Part shown: positions 14,750-24,501 of the stretch, piece by piece
How positions within the stretch are numbered: position 1 is the first letter of the stretch
How the letters are laid out: each line of letters opens with the position of its first letter
Assembly: GCF_019219825.1 (NCBI RefSeq)
Contig: NZ_JAHUXH010000007.1
Coordinates: 186,001-250,000 of the forward strand
Direction: 5' to 3'
Source: Streptomyces sp. TRM70350
Lineage (GTDB): Bacteria; Actinomycetota; Actinomycetes; Streptomycetales; Streptomycetaceae
DNA length: 64,000 nucleotides
Made by a program: the position numbers and the translations under genes
The notes under the pieces: model-generated
Seen by the model: only the letters and a program-made list of their open reading frames with translations
Told to the model about the DNA's origin: nothing
The model's database searches: none

Positions 14750-16450
14750 ATGCGCACTGACCCTGCCGAAGTCGCCGCCGCGATCCTGTCGTCGGTCGGC
14801 GGCCCCACGAACGTCACCTCCGTCGCCCACTGCATGACCCGCCTCCGCCTGGGCCTGACCGACCCGGCCCGGGTGGCGGACGAGGCGCTGCGAGCGGTGC
14901 CGGGTGTGCTGGGGGTGGTCGTGGACGGCGACTCGTACCAGGTGGTGCTCGGGCCGGGGGTGGTGGCGCGGGTGACGGCGGAATTCGAGGGGCTGCTGAG
15001 CGTCGGGTCGGCGGAGCAGCTGGGCCGCCGGGGGGAGCCGCTGCCGAACGGGACGGCGGCAGAGCAACAGGCCCACCGAGGGGAGCCGCTGCCGAACGGG
15101 ACGGCAGCGGACCAACAGGCCCGCCGAGGGGAAGTTGAGCCGAACGGGACGGCAGCGGACCAACAGACCCGCCGAGGGGAAGCGCTGCCGAAAGGGACGG
15201 CGGCAGAGCAACAGGCCCAACCAGGGAAGCCGCCACCGAACGGAACAGCAGCCGAGCAACAGACCGCCCAAGGAGAAGCACCCCCCAACGGGACGGCGGC
15301 CGAGCAACTGGCCCGCCAAGGGCAAGCGCTGCGGGAGGAACGGCGGCGGCGCAACGCGACCCCGGTGAAGCTGGCGCTGCGCCGCGTGGCGAACATCTTC
15401 GTCCCGCTGATCCCCGCCCTGATCGGCTGCGGAATCCTCGCGGGCGTCAACGGCCTGCTGGTCAACGCGCGTTGGCTGCCCGCCGTGACCCCCGCCCTCA
15501 GCACCATCGCGTCCGCCTTCATGGCCCTGATCGCGGTGTTCGTCGGCCACAACACGGCGAAGGAGTTCGGCGGCACACCGGTCCTCGGCGGCGCGGTCGC
15601 GGCGATCGTGGTCTATCCGGGGGTGGGGGAGGTGACGGCGTTCGGTCTGTCCCTCTCCCCCGGCCAGGGCGGCGTGCTGGGCGCACTGGCGGCGGCGCTG
15701 CTGGGGACGTACATCGAGAAGTGGTGCCGCGGCCGCATCCCGCAGACCCTGGACGTCCTCCTCACCCCCACCGTGACGATCCTGCTCGCGGGCCTGGCGA
15801 CCCTGTACGGCCTCATGTACGCGGCCGGCGCCCTCTCGGCGGCGATCGGCACCGCCGCGAACTGGCTCCTCACCACGACCGGAGCCCTCGCCGGGCTGGT
15901 CCTGGGCGGCCTGTTCCTCCCCCTGGTCATGCTGGGCCTCCACCAGGCCCTGATCCCCATCCACGCCACCCTCATCGAACAGCAGGGCCACACCGTCCTC
16001 CTCCCCATCCTCGCCATGGCGGGCGCGGGCCAGGTGGGTGCGGCGGTCGCGGTGTACGTCCGGCTGCGCCACGACACCTCCATCCGCACGACCATCAGAT
16101 CCGCGCTTCCGGCCGGGCTGCTGGGGGTGGGAGAGCCGTTGATCTACGGCGTCTCCCTCCCCCTCGGCCGCCCGTTCCTCACCGCCTGCGTGGGCGGCGC
16201 GGCGGGCGGCGCCTTCATCGGCGTGTTCGCGATGCTCGGCGACACGGTGGGCGCGACGGCGATCGGGCCGTCGGGGTGGGCGCTGTTTCCGCTGCTGGCG
16301 GGGAGTGGGGGGTTGGGGGTGACGGCGGCGGTCTACGGGGGCGGATTGCTGACGGGGTATGTGGCGGGCTTCCTGACGACGTACGCGGTGGGGCTGACGC
16401 CTGCCGCCGAGGCCGCGTCCGACAACCGGACACCCGAGCGATCCGCTTGA
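14750..16450 (+). CDS. PTS EIIBC permease, probably MurNAc-specific
   Basis: The 566-residue protein has an EIIB domain at residues 1-85 with the phosphorylatable Cys in AHCMTRLRLGL, and an EIIC domain of about ten membrane segments from residue 210 on (VANIFVPLIPALIGCGILAG, GGAVAAIVVYPG, LHQALIPIHA, GVGEPLIYGV). No EIIA domain is present, as in MurP-type systems that borrow the glucose EIIA. The linker between EIIB and EIIC (residues 90-195) consists of about six copies of a 16-residue unit (NGTAAEQQ core). Position after murQ argues for MurNAc uptake; another glucose-family sugar cannot be excluded. Confidence 0.85.
   Translation: MRTDPAEVAAAILSSVGGPTNVTSVAHCMTRLRLGLTDPARVADEALRAVPGVLGVVVDGDSYQVVLGPGVVARVTAEFEGLLSVGSAEQLGRRGEPLPNGTAAEQQAHRGEPLPNGTAADQQARRGEVEPNGTAADQQTRRGEALPKGTAAEQQAQPGKPPPNGTAAEQQTAQGEAPPNGTAAEQLARQGQALREERRRRNATPVKLALRRVANIFVPLIPALIGCGILAGVNGLLVNARWLPAVTPALSTIASAFMALIAVFVGHNTAKEFGGTPVLGGAVAAIVVYPGVGEVTAFGLSLSPGQGGVLGALAAALLGTYIEKWCRGRIPQTLDVLLTPTVTILLAGLATLYGLMYAAGALSAAIGTAANWLLTTTGALAGLVLGGLFLPLVMLGLHQALIPIHATLIEQQGHTVLLPILAMAGAGQVGAAVAVYVRLRHDTSIRTTIRSALPAGLLGVGEPLIYGVSLPLGRPFLTACVGGAAGGAFIGVFAMLGDTVGATAIGPSGWALFPLLAGSGGLGVTAAVYGGGLLTGYVAGFLTTYAVGLTPAAEAASDNRTPERSA
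15022..15330 (+). repeat. 48-bp minisatellite in the EIIB-EIIC linker
   Basis: Six to seven units of 48 bases encode RGEPLPNGTAAEQQA-like 16-mers. Units differ by a few substitutions (PLPN, VEPN, ALPK, PPPN), and the NGTAAEQ core is best kept. The frame is preserved throughout. Confidence 0.9.
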
Positions 16451-16499
16451 CCGAACTCGCCCGCTCTCAACGGACGTGCCGTACGGCAGGATTGAGCGC

Positions 16500-17033
16500 G
16501 TGCGCACCCATTCGGACGAGATAGAGCTGAGCGAACACGAACTCCGTGCGATCACGGGCTACGCCGCTGACTGCGCGCGCAGGGTGCTGTCGCTCTTCGA
16601 GCAGAGTCATCCCGCCGACACCCGCCCTCGCGAGGCGATCGATGCCGCGGACGCTTTCGCGGGTGGCGGCCGGCGCACGGCCGCGCTGCGGCAGAGCGCG
16701 TGGGCGGCGTACAAGGCGGCACAGGGAGCCGCTTCGCCCGTTGCGGCCGACGCGGCACGGGCGGCGAGTCATGCGGCCGCCGCCGCGTACCTTCATCCCA
16801 AGGCAAGCAGTCACCAGGTGAAGCACATTCTCGGCGCGGCCGCGCAGGCGGCCCGAGCGGAGGAGCTGGCCTCCGGCGAAGACCAGCCGGTCACGGCGGG
16901 GACCCTCGTATGGGCGCGTCATCACGCACCGGCGGCGGTCACCGAGGTGCTCGGCCGTCTGCCCGCCGCACCTGGCGGGGGCGGGCGCGTGGGAGAACTC
17001 ATGCGCGACCTCGACGCGGCTCTGCGCGCCTGA
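16500..17033 (+). CDS. Imm5-like putative immunity protein
   Basis: The 177-residue helical protein has SEHELRAITGYAADCARRVL, FEQSHPADTRPREAIDAADA, LRQSAWAAYKAAQGAASPVA and AYLHPKASSHQVKHILGAAA. This pattern of Ala-rich helices with Pro-Arg-Glu-Ala-Ile is found in proteins annotated as putative immunity (Imm-5-like). No toxin gene is adjacent, so it is an orphan, and a domesticated role is possible. I selected the GTG at 16500 because AGGA lies nine bases upstream; an in-frame GTG at 16476 is the alternative. Confidence 0.65.
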   Translation: MRTHSDEIELSEHELRAITGYAADCARRVLSLFEQSHPADTRPREAIDAADAFAGGGRRTAALRQSAWAAYKAAQGAASPVAADAARAASHAAAAAYLHPKASSHQVKHILGAAAQAARAEELASGEDQPVTAGTLVWARHHAPAAVTEVLGRLPAAPGGGGRVGELMRDLDAALRA

Positions 17034-17147
17034 GGGCCATCGCCCCCGCACGTTGTCGGTGAGCCGGCGTTACCGGGTGCGGATAGCCTGCCGGTTGGGG
17101 GCCCAGCACGACTTCACCTGCCGACGCCACGCCCGCCTGCGGCCGTA

Positions 17148-18149
17148 TCAGTAGGCGATGACAAGCCGCACGGAGGGCCGGTCGATCACGGCTCCGTCGG
17201 CGAGGTCGCTGTCCGGCGTGTCCGCGGGGTAGGCGGTGACCACCGGCTCGGCGGTCCGGGCCGGGCTCCAGGCGCGGATCTGCGCGCAGATCCGCTCGGC
17301 GAGACCGGCGCCGGCCGGGCCGTAGCCGACGGCTCCCAGCCGGAACCGGGGCTCTGCCCCAGGGTCTTCGGCGGTCCGCTCCAGAGTGAGGTACGCGATG
17401 GAGTCGCCCTCGACGAGGGCGGGGCTCAGGGCTGGTGAGGCGGGGCGGTGGAGACCGGCCTCCATCGCTGCGGGCTTTGCGGTGATGCGGCAGGTCACTC
17501 GCTCGGTGGCGCTCAGCCGCAGCCAGACGCCGTCGAACGACTCGGCGGGGCCAACCGTAGCGTCGGTCCGGACGACCGACTTCGGTCGGGTGAGGGAGTC
17601 GCGCAGAAGTTCCGGGGCGATGGGCTGGTCCTCGTCCCAGTAGAGCCTGACGAGCCGGTCGTCGTCGATGTAGTCGTTCCGCTCTCCGTCCTGGCCGATG
17701 ACCGGGAGGAAGCCGCACATCTTGACGGAGTCGGACCGCATCCGGTCCTTCTCGCGCCGGAAGGCCACGGCCCTGGAGAGCCCGCGCCATCGCAGCGGGA
17801 CCACGAGGCGTCCGCCGACGGCGAGCTGGTCCCACCAGGCTCCGGGGAGGTCCCACATGCCGACCGTGGCGATCATCCGGTCGTAGGGGCCGCGCTCCGG
17901 GGCGCCGAGGGCGCCGTCCCTGGTGACCACGCGAACGTCGGCGTATCCGTTCGCGTCCAGCATCCGGCGGGCGTGGGCGGTCACGTCGGGGTCGATGTCG
18001 CACGTGGTGACCTGTCCCGACGGTCCGGTGAGGTGCTTGAGCAGGGCGGCGTTGTAGCCGGTGCCGGCGCCGATCTCGAAGACGTTGTCGCCTTCGCGGA
18101 CGGCGAGCCGCCCAGCGGCAAGGGGGGGTGGCACGGCGGACACCGTCAT
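17148..18149 (-). pseudogene. PIMT-like SAM methyltransferase (FxLD-system type), apparently 5'-truncated
   Basis: From VREGDNVFEIGAGTGYNAAL onward the sequence is a good protein-L-isoaspartate methyltransferase-like Rossmann domain (motif I EIGAGTGY, then VTTCDIDPDVTAHARRML, MIATVGMWDLPGAWWDQLAV). It is followed by the C-terminal domain seen in methyltransferases of FxLD lanthipeptide clusters (DRPSVRLVIAY end). The family normally has about 90-100 more N-terminal residues. Upstream of the ATG at 18149 the frame stays open for about 170 bases, but only a degraded HTTSTGSPASRAS stretch resembles the family. No precursor or lanthionine synthetase is nearby. Remnant or truncated gene is the best reading. 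Confidence 0.6.
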
Positions 18150-18658
18150 CGAGGCTCGGGAGGCGGGGCTGCCGGTTGACGTGGTGTGGCCGGAGGGTGC
18201 GTCTCGGGAGGGGTGAGCGCGGACTCCGGCGCGGTTGAGGTGCGTGGTCGACCCGTCATCTTCCGAGTGGCCGTTGGGGCCGCCCGCTTCCTTGGCAGTG
18301 TCGTGCTTCCACGGCCCGCATCAAGGGCGCTTCGCTGTCGCTGCGCGTCGCCTGGCGGCGATCGGCCTGCGGCCGACCCTTGACCCGGACCGCGGAAGCA
18401 CGGGGAAGAAGCGAGCGGGCGGCCCGGAAAGGCGGGTGGCCGCGGTGAGGGGCGTGTGGGTGGGCTGGGTGGTCGGCCGGGGTTGGGGGTGCGCGTCAGC
18501 GTGTCGCGTGCACGCCGGGTGAGATGAGCGGCTTGCGGTGTGTGGGTGGGGGCGCTGTTCCGGGTGAGGCAGGCCGGGTCGGCGAGCGTCGCCTGAGTCG
18601 CCGTGCGGTGGCCTGGGCCGTGCGGTGTGGGGCATCAGGCCGTTGCCGACCTCCGCCC
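18150..18658. other. Gene-poor stretch upstream of the methyltransferase remnant
   Basis: No convincing ORF is visible on either strand in this 509-base stretch. It contains the degraded 5' extension of the PIMT-like gene (to about 18320), a structured palindromic block at 18316-18385, and G-rich sequence with GGGTGGG and GTGGGTG runs. It looks like decayed accessory DNA. Confidence 0.5.
18316..18385. repeat. Palindromic block
   Basis: TCAAGGG at 18321-18327 pairs with CCCTTGA at 18377-18383 around an internal GGCCTGCGGCC palindrome and several CGCTGCGCG-type half palindromes. Such blocks recur in Streptomyces intergenic DNA; no role is known to me. Confidence 0.5.
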
Positions 18659-19324
18659 TCAGTCCGTCGGCACCCGCTGCGTCACCCGCCACAGCCTGCG
18701 CGGCAGCTCGCCCTCCTCGAAAGCGTGCACCTCCACCAGTTCCCAGCCCTCCGCCAACGCGTTCACCAGTTCGCGCGAGAAGAAGTGGACCGCGAAGCCG
18801 CCGTGCTCCCAGATGTCGTCTCCGTGGGGTGTTCCGGTGCCGTAGTGGGCGTCTCCGGTGTGTCGGACGGTGTAGACGAGGGCGCCGCCCGGGCGCAGGA
18901 CCCGGCGGGTCTCCGCGAGCAGGGTGTGGAGTTCCTGCGTGGTCAGCGCCATGCAGAGCAGCATGTGGGCGAAGACCGCGTCCACCGAGGCGTCCGGGAG
19001 AGCCAACGGTTGTCTCACGTCCTGGACTTCGCAGGTCACCCGGTCCTGTACGCCCTGCTCGCGCGCGGCCTTCCGGAGCTGGTCCAGGGCCGTCGCGCTG
19101 AAGTCCGTCGCGTGGACCGTGAAGCCCTCGCGGGCGAAGTACAGGGCGTCCCGGCCGTGGCCCGCGCCCAGTTCGAGGACCGTCCGGCATCCCGCCGTGC
19201 GGAAGACTGTCGCCGCGTGGAGTGCCGCCGTGGACGGCTGCTCGCCGTACATCCCGGGGTGGGCGGCGTACACCTCCTGCCAGTGCGCACGCTGTGCGTT
19301 CCCAAGCTCGGGTTCGTCCACCAT
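18659..19324 (-). CDS. Class I SAM-dependent methyltransferase
   Basis: The 221-residue product has motif I VLELGAGHGRDALYFAREGF, motif II VHATDFSATALDQLRKAA, and the later segments SVDAVFAHMLLCMALTTQEL and TRRVLRPGGALVYTVRHTGD, typical of Methyltransf_11/25 proteins. The segment DDIWEHGGFAVHFFSRELVN near the end is seen in a Streptomyces-wide orthologue group. The substrate is unknown. The ATG at 19324 faces the divergent zinc-ribbon-like gene at 19380, with a 55-base shared promoter region. Confidence 0.8.
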   Translation of the reverse strand: MVDEPELGNAQRAHWQEVYAAHPGMYGEQPSTAALHAATVFRTAGCRTVLELGAGHGRDALYFAREGFTVHATDFSATALDQLRKAAREQGVQDRVTCEVQDVRQPLALPDASVDAVFAHMLLCMALTTQELHTLLAETRRVLRPGGALVYTVRHTGDAHYGTGTPHGDDIWEHGGFAVHFFSRELVNALAEGWELVEVHAFEEGELPRRLWRVTQRVPTD

Positions 19325-19379
19325 TGCTCCGTACGATCGTAGGTTCTTGTCACTCGGGAAGGAACATAGGCGACCGACC

Positions 19380-19949
19380 ATGAATCACGCCCAGCTCACC
19401 GCCCTGGGCCGCGCCCTCCGGCTGCTCGGCGAGCATGGTGAGGCCCTCACCGCCGACACCCCGGACGCCCGGCTGCACGAGGTCAAGGCCGATCTGCGGC
19501 GGGCGCTCGACCTGCTGGAGGAGAGTGTCACCACCGCCGCGCCCAGCACCCGCTGCGCCGAGCATCCGACGGGGCCCGTCGACGAGAGCGCGCCCGACCT
19601 GTGTCTGCTGTGCGAGACCCGGCGTCGCGCCGCCCGGCGTGCCGAGTTCAACGGGCCGGCCGCGCCCGCACAGCCCACCGAGTCGGCGCCTTCCCGGTAC
19701 GGCGTGCGCGGTGACCGGCCACAGCCCCAGCAGCGGTGGCTGCCGGAGCTGTGGAACGGGCAGGAGTGGCAGTTGTGCGGCACCCCGCGCCGGGACCGGC
19801 GGGAGGCCGAGCTGTATCTGGCGGCCCAGCGGCGCGGTTCGCGGCCCGCGATGGCGTATCGGCTCGTGCACGAGTTCACCGACTACGAGGTGCTGCGGGT
19901 GTGGGGGACGCCGGTGAGGATCGACATCGAGCCGATGGGGAATCTGTGA
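19380..19949 (+). CDS. Hypothetical protein with N-terminal helix and Cys/His knuckle
   Basis: The 189-residue product has a helical start (ALGRALRLLGEHGEALTADT, then VKADLRRALDLLEESV), a knuckle-like RCAEHP...CLLCETRRRAARRAE near residues 60-83, a Pro-rich linker, and a C-terminal segment WNGQEWQLCGTPRRDRREAE with AYRLVHEFTDYEVLRVWGTP. I do not recognise a named family. The ATG at 19380 follows GGAACATAGG. Its stop overlaps a tiny GTG-started repeat ORF. Confidence 0.7.
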   Translation: MNHAQLTALGRALRLLGEHGEALTADTPDARLHEVKADLRRALDLLEESVTTAAPSTRCAEHPTGPVDESAPDLCLLCETRRRAARRAEFNGPAAPAQPTESAPSRYGVRGDRPQPQQRWLPELWNGQEWQLCGTPRRDRREAELYLAAQRRGSRPAMAYRLVHEFTDYEVLRVWGTPVRIDIEPMGNL

Positions 19950-20065
19950 TCGCCGGCTACGTCTCCGCCGACTACGCCTTCGCGGACTACGCCCTCGCCG
20001 ACTACGCCCTCGCGGATTCGGACAGCGGCCTGTGCGCCGCCGAAGTGGCCGCCTCGGGCGCCTGA
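19946..20065 (+). CDS. Possible mini-protein with ADYAL repeats
   Basis: A GTG at 19946 overlaps the preceding stop (GTGA) and opens a 39-residue frame beginning VIAGYVSADYAFADYALADY and ending AAEVAASGA. The repeat is A-D-Y-A-L, similar in period to pentapeptide repeats but too short to form a quadrilateral helix. GGGGA lies seven bases upstream. The tandem DNA repeat could equally be non-coding slippage. Confidence 0.25.
   Translation: MIAGYVSADYAFADYALADYALADSDSGLCAAEVAASGA
19970..20014 (+). repeat. Three tandem 15-bp units
   Basis: GACTACGCC[T/C]TCGC[G/C] is repeated three times without gaps just after the 189-aa gene. Confidence 0.9.
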
Positions 20066-20165
20066 TCGCCCGCGTTCCGGCGCGGCAGCAACGCCGCGAC
20101 CGCGAAGGTGAGCAGCGCCGCTCCCGCGCCGACCGCGGTCAAGGCCACGCAAAGAGGGCGGCACC
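20002..20165 (-). pseudogene. C-terminal remnant of an MFS exporter
   Basis: The minus strand encodes VALTAVGAGAALLTFAVAAL followed by LPRRNAGDQAPEAATS, the usual last membrane helix and basic tail of 14-TM DHA2 transporters. No other part of a transporter precedes it; upstream lies the 3' end of the Old Yellow Enzyme gene. It is best read as a leftover of a deleted gene. Confidence 0.35.
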
Positions 20166-20186
20166 GGTGGCGTCCGGATACCGCCC
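20156..20186. terminator. Weak terminator-like hairpin after the OYE gene
   Basis: GGGCGG at 20156-20161 can pair with CCGCCC at 20181-20186, just downstream of the minus-strand stop at 20201. There is no U-run, as is common in Streptomyces. Confidence 0.4.
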
Positions 20187-20200
20187 CCGTCACCCGGGGC

Positions 20201-21328
20201 TCAGCTCAGCGCCCCCAGCGACGCCACGTCGTACGGCGCCAGCTCGTCGAACCGGCCCGCGAGCACCTTCGCCGCCCACTGGGGGTCCTGCAGCAGCGCC
20301 CGCCCCACGGCCACCAGGTCGAACTCGTCGCGCTCCAGCCGGTCGAGCAGGTTGTCGAGGCTGCCGACCCCGGCGCCCTCGCCCTGGAACGCCTTGATGA
20401 AGTCCCCGTCCAGCCCGACGGACCCGACCGTGATGGCGGCCTTGCCGGTGAGCTTCTTGGTCCAGCCCGCGAGGTTCAGGTCCGAGCCCTCGAACTCCGG
20501 CAGCCAGTAGCGGCGCGTGGAGGCGTGGAAGGCGTCGACACCGGCCGCCGCGAGCGGGGTGAGGATCGCCTCCAGCTCCTCCGGGGTCTCGGCGAGCCTC
20601 GCGTCGTAGGCGTCCGGCTTCCACTGCGAGTAGCGGAAGAGGACGGGGAAGTCCGGGGAGACCGCCGCGCGTACGGCGGCCACGATCTCCGCCGCGAACC
20701 TGGTACGGGCGACCGGGTCACCGCCGTAGGCGTCCGTACGGCGGTTGGTTCCGGCCCACAGGAACTGGTCGATGAGGTAGCCGTGGGCGCCGTGCAGCTC
20801 CACCCCGTCGAATCCGATCCGCTCGGCCGCGGCGGCCGCCTCGGCGAAGGCGGCGACGACGTCGTCCAGGTCCTGCCGGGTCATCGCCTTGCCGGTGCCC
20901 TCGGTGCCGTCCAGCCGCAGCCCGGACGGGCCGAGCGCCGGGGCATCGGGGAAGGGCGGGGCGCCCTGCCGGCGCACCATGCCGATGTGCCACAGCTGCG
21001 GCACGATCTTCCCGCCCGCCGCGTGCACCTCCTCGGCGACCTTCGCCCATCCGGCCAGCTGCTCCGACCCGTGGAAGCGCGGGATGTCGTCACTCTCCCC
21101 CGCGGACTGGTGGCCGACGTACGTGCCCTCGGTGACGATCAGACCGACGCCCGCTCCGGCACGACGGGAGTAGTACGACGCCACGTCCGCGCCCGGGATG
21201 CCGCCCGGGGAGAACTTGCGGGTCATCGGCGCCATCACGATGCGGTTCGGGACGGTCAGACCGCCGACGGTGAAGGGGCGGGCGAGGACCTGGGTCGCTC
21301 GGGAGACGGAGGACGCGGTGACGGTCAC
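20201..21328 (-). CDS. Old Yellow Enzyme-type NADH:flavin oxidoreductase
   Basis: The 375-residue FMN-dependent ene-reductase-like protein has PFTVGGLTVPNRIVMAPMTR, IVTEGTYVG, the active-site GVELHGAHGYLIDQF, the substrate-side NRRTDAYGG and the C-terminal FMN-binding VAVGRALLQDPQWAAKVLAG. The GTG at 21328 is preceded by GAGGAG. It probably reduces activated C=C bonds, but the substrate is unknown. It is monocistronic and followed by a weak hairpin. Confidence 0.9.
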   Translation of the reverse strand: MTVTASSVSRATQVLARPFTVGGLTVPNRIVMAPMTRKFSPGGIPGADVASYYSRRAGAGVGLIVTEGTYVGHQSAGESDDIPRFHGSEQLAGWAKVAEEVHAAGGKIVPQLWHIGMVRRQGAPPFPDAPALGPSGLRLDGTEGTGKAMTRQDLDDVVAAFAEAAAAAERIGFDGVELHGAHGYLIDQFLWAGTNRRTDAYGGDPVARTRFAAEIVAAVRAAVSPDFPVLFRYSQWKPDAYDARLAETPEELEAILTPLAAAGVDAFHASTRRYWLPEFEGSDLNLAGWTKKLTGKAAITVGSVGLDGDFIKAFQGEGAGVGSLDNLLDRLERDEFDLVAVGRALLQDPQWAAKVLAGRFDELAPYDVASLGALS

Positions 21329-21455
21329 GTGGGGGCTCCTCGGAGTAGCCGACGATGGGGCGGTAGATGCGCATGCATACTTGCACAGCATGAACTGCCT
21401 CGCCGGGCACCGCATTCCGCCCCTTCCCGGCCTGCGATGTGATCCCGGACACGCC

Positions 21456-21495
21456 CGAGGGCGGCACCCCCTGTCTCCAGGGAGTGCCGCCCTCG
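21456..21495. terminator. groEL terminator
   Basis: CGAGGGCGGCAC (21456-21467) and GTGCCGCCCTCG (21484-21495) form a perfect 12-bp stem with a 16-nt loop, 32 bases past the groEL stop. Confidence 0.85.
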
Positions 21496-21527
21496 GTATG
21501 TACGGACGGGTCCGATCCTCGGGAGGA

Positions 21528-23180
<1,653 letters not shown>

Positions 23181-23276
23181 TTACTTCGGACCGCGCCCGC
23201 GCCCGCGACGGACGGCTCGCCTGCCTTGTGGTTCCTTGCCCCACCCGGCCTGCGGCCTCACCGACCCGGTCCTTCT

Positions 23277-23303
23277 TTGTCACTCTCACCTTCAGAGTGC
23301 TAA
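23277..23303 (-). promoter_or_regulatory. CIRCE operator, groEL-proximal
   Basis: On the minus strand TTAGCACTC-N9-GAGTGACAA. The first arm is perfect and the second has 7 of 9 consensus bases. HrcA binds this 9-9-9 inverted repeat. Confidence 0.85.
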
Positions 23304-23312
23304 CGCCAATGA

Positions 23313-23339
23313 TTAGCACTCGCCCCTGCCGAGTGCAAG
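23313..23339 (-). promoter_or_regulatory. CIRCE operator, distal
   Basis: On the minus strand CTTGCACTC-N9-GAGTGCTAA. The right arm is perfect. It is separated from the proximal operator by exactly nine bases. Confidence 0.85.
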
Positions 23340-23398
23340 CGGCTCCCGGGATCCGGCCGGGTCTGCGCCGCCGCGAACACGGCAGACGGCGGGCATGC

Positions 23399-23435
23399 CG
23401 AAGGGCCCGCACCCCCGGGAGGCACGGGCCCTTCG
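23399..23435. terminator. Cold-shock gene terminator
   Basis: CGAAGGGCCCG (23399-23409) pairs with CGGGCCCTTCG (23425-23435), an 11-bp perfect stem 31 bases past the cold-shock gene stop. Confidence 0.85.
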
Positions 23436-23466
23436 AACAGAAACGTCACATGCGGTGGTCGCGCGC

Positions 23467-23670
23467 TTAGGCGGTGACGCGAACCATGTCGGCCTGCGGG
23501 CCCTTCTGGCCCTGCGAGATCTCGAACTCGACCCGCTGGCCCTCTTCGAGGGTCCGATAGCCGTCCATCTGGATCGCGCTGTAGTGGACGAAGACGTCCG
23601 CACCACCGTCGACCGCGATGAAGCCGTACCCCTTCTCCGCGTTGAACCACTTGACGGTGCCCTGAGCCAT
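23467..23670 (-). CDS. Cold-shock domain protein (CspA family)
   Basis: The 67-residue product begins [20 protein letters not shown] and contains VFVHYSAI, the RNP1 and RNP2 nucleic-acid-binding motifs of cold-shock proteins. It acts as an RNA/ssDNA chaperone in the cytoplasm. GGGGAG lies eight bases upstream of the ATG at 23670. It is monocistronic with its own terminator and a long upstream region. Confidence 0.95.
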   Translation of the reverse strand: MAQGTVKWFNAEKGYGFIAVDGGADVFVHYSAIQMDGYRTLEEGQRVEFEISQGQKGPQADMVRVTA

Positions 23671-24109
23671 GCCTAACTCCCCTATTACTGGCCCTTGCAC
23701 AGATCCACACTTCGCGGATCCGGGTCAGACCTCACCCCCCATTGATTGGGGGCGTGCGCCGGAACGCGTCGACCGCGGCTGAATGTATCTGTCCAACTGC
23801 CGTCTGCAACAGGTCAATCGGACGAGAAATCTGGGCGCGGACGGTCGGTAATTTACGGAGGATTCGCCCGGATTCAGGGCAAGTCGGGCCTCACAAAAGG
23901 AATGAAAGGCGCAAAAGAGCCACACACTTTGGCTACTTCTCATCGCAGCGGAACCGGAACTCATATGCGTCCGGCATGCCGAGCGGCGACGCGTTCCCCA
24001 ACTCTACCGCGCTCAACCACACTGAATTGCCCCCTCCGCTTCTCTCACGGAGGGGGCAATTCGATGAACATGCAGTAACCGAAATTACTCACGGTAACGC
24101 ACGGGCGGT
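23671..24109. other. Cold-shock gene upstream region and moaD terminator
   Basis: This 439-base stretch holds the promoter and 5' leader of the minus-strand cold-shock gene, including the small stem GATCC...GGATC near 23705-23723, and at 24024-24062 the terminator of the sulfur-carrier gene. A 58-codon plus-strand ORF at about 23902-24078 runs through the terminator hairpin and I do not regard it as a gene. Confidence 0.5.
24024..24062. terminator. Strong hairpin terminator downstream of moaD-like gene
   Basis: GAATTGCCCCCTCCG (24024-24038) pairs perfectly with CGGAGGGGGCAATTC (24048-24062) around a 9-nt loop. Confidence 0.9.
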
Positions 24110-24385
24110 TCAGCCGCCGGCCACCGCCGGAATGATCGACACGCCGGCACCGTCCGGGGTGGCCGTCTCCAGCCCCTGTTCGAAACGGACGTCGTCGTCG
24201 TTGACGTACACATTGACGAACCGCCGCAGCTTGCCCTGGTCGTCCAGGACCCGGGCGGCGATCCCGGTGTGGTTCTTCTCCAGATCGGCGATCACCTCAC
24301 CGAGGGTCGCCCCCTCGGCGGAGACCTCGGCCTGGCCGCCGGTGTAGGTACGCAGGATGGTGGGGATGCGAACGGTAACGCTCAC
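24110..24385 (-). CDS. MoaD/ThiS-family sulfur carrier protein
   Basis: The 91-residue beta-grasp protein begins VSVTVRIPTILRTYTGGQAE and ends SIIPAVAGG. The terminal Gly-Gly is the adenylation and thiocarboxylation site of MoaD/ThiS/CysO carriers. The GTG at 24385 follows GGAGG. It sits downstream of thrC on the same strand with 116 bases between, filled by a dispersed repeat. A CysO-like role in sulfur delivery to amino-acid synthesis is plausible; molybdopterin synthesis is less likely because no moa genes are near. Confidence 0.85.
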   Translation of the reverse strand: MSVTVRIPTILRTYTGGQAEVSAEGATLGEVIADLEKNHTGIAARVLDDQGKLRRFVNVYVNDDDVRFEQGLETATPDGAGVSIIPAVAGG

Positions 24386-24410
24386 GTTGAAACCTCCGGT
24401 CAGGTGACGC

Positions 24411-24490
24411 CCCCAGGGGCGCGGGGCTGTATTCGATGTGCGGCTCCGCCGCGCGGGCGCGACCAGCCCCAACCGGCCCGCAGACGATGT
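24411..24490 (+). repeat. Dispersed palindromic element, copy C
   Basis: It reads CCCCAGGGGCGCGGGGCTGT, then TGCGGCTCCGCCGC, GCGCGACCAGCC and CGGCCCGCAGACGA. It shares its first 14 bases with copy D inside nagA and lies between thrC and the sulfur-carrier gene. Confidence 0.8.
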
Positions 24491-24501
24491 ACAAAGCTTT
24501 G

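Noticed and set aside
15022..15330. CRISPR-like array
   Set aside because: The 48-bp units are contiguous, coding and in frame, with no unique spacers. It is a protein-coding minisatellite.
18316..18385. tRNA or small RNA gene in the palindromic block
   Set aside because: No cloverleaf can be formed and no promoter or terminator frames it.
20881..21467. Extended N-terminus of the Old Yellow Enzyme upstream of 21328
   Set aside because: The extra residues have no family similarity and the GTG at 21328 has a strong GAGGAG.
23902..24078. Plus-strand 58-codon ORF before the sulfur-carrier terminator
   Set aside because: It runs through the perfect terminator hairpin, has atypical composition and no RBS.
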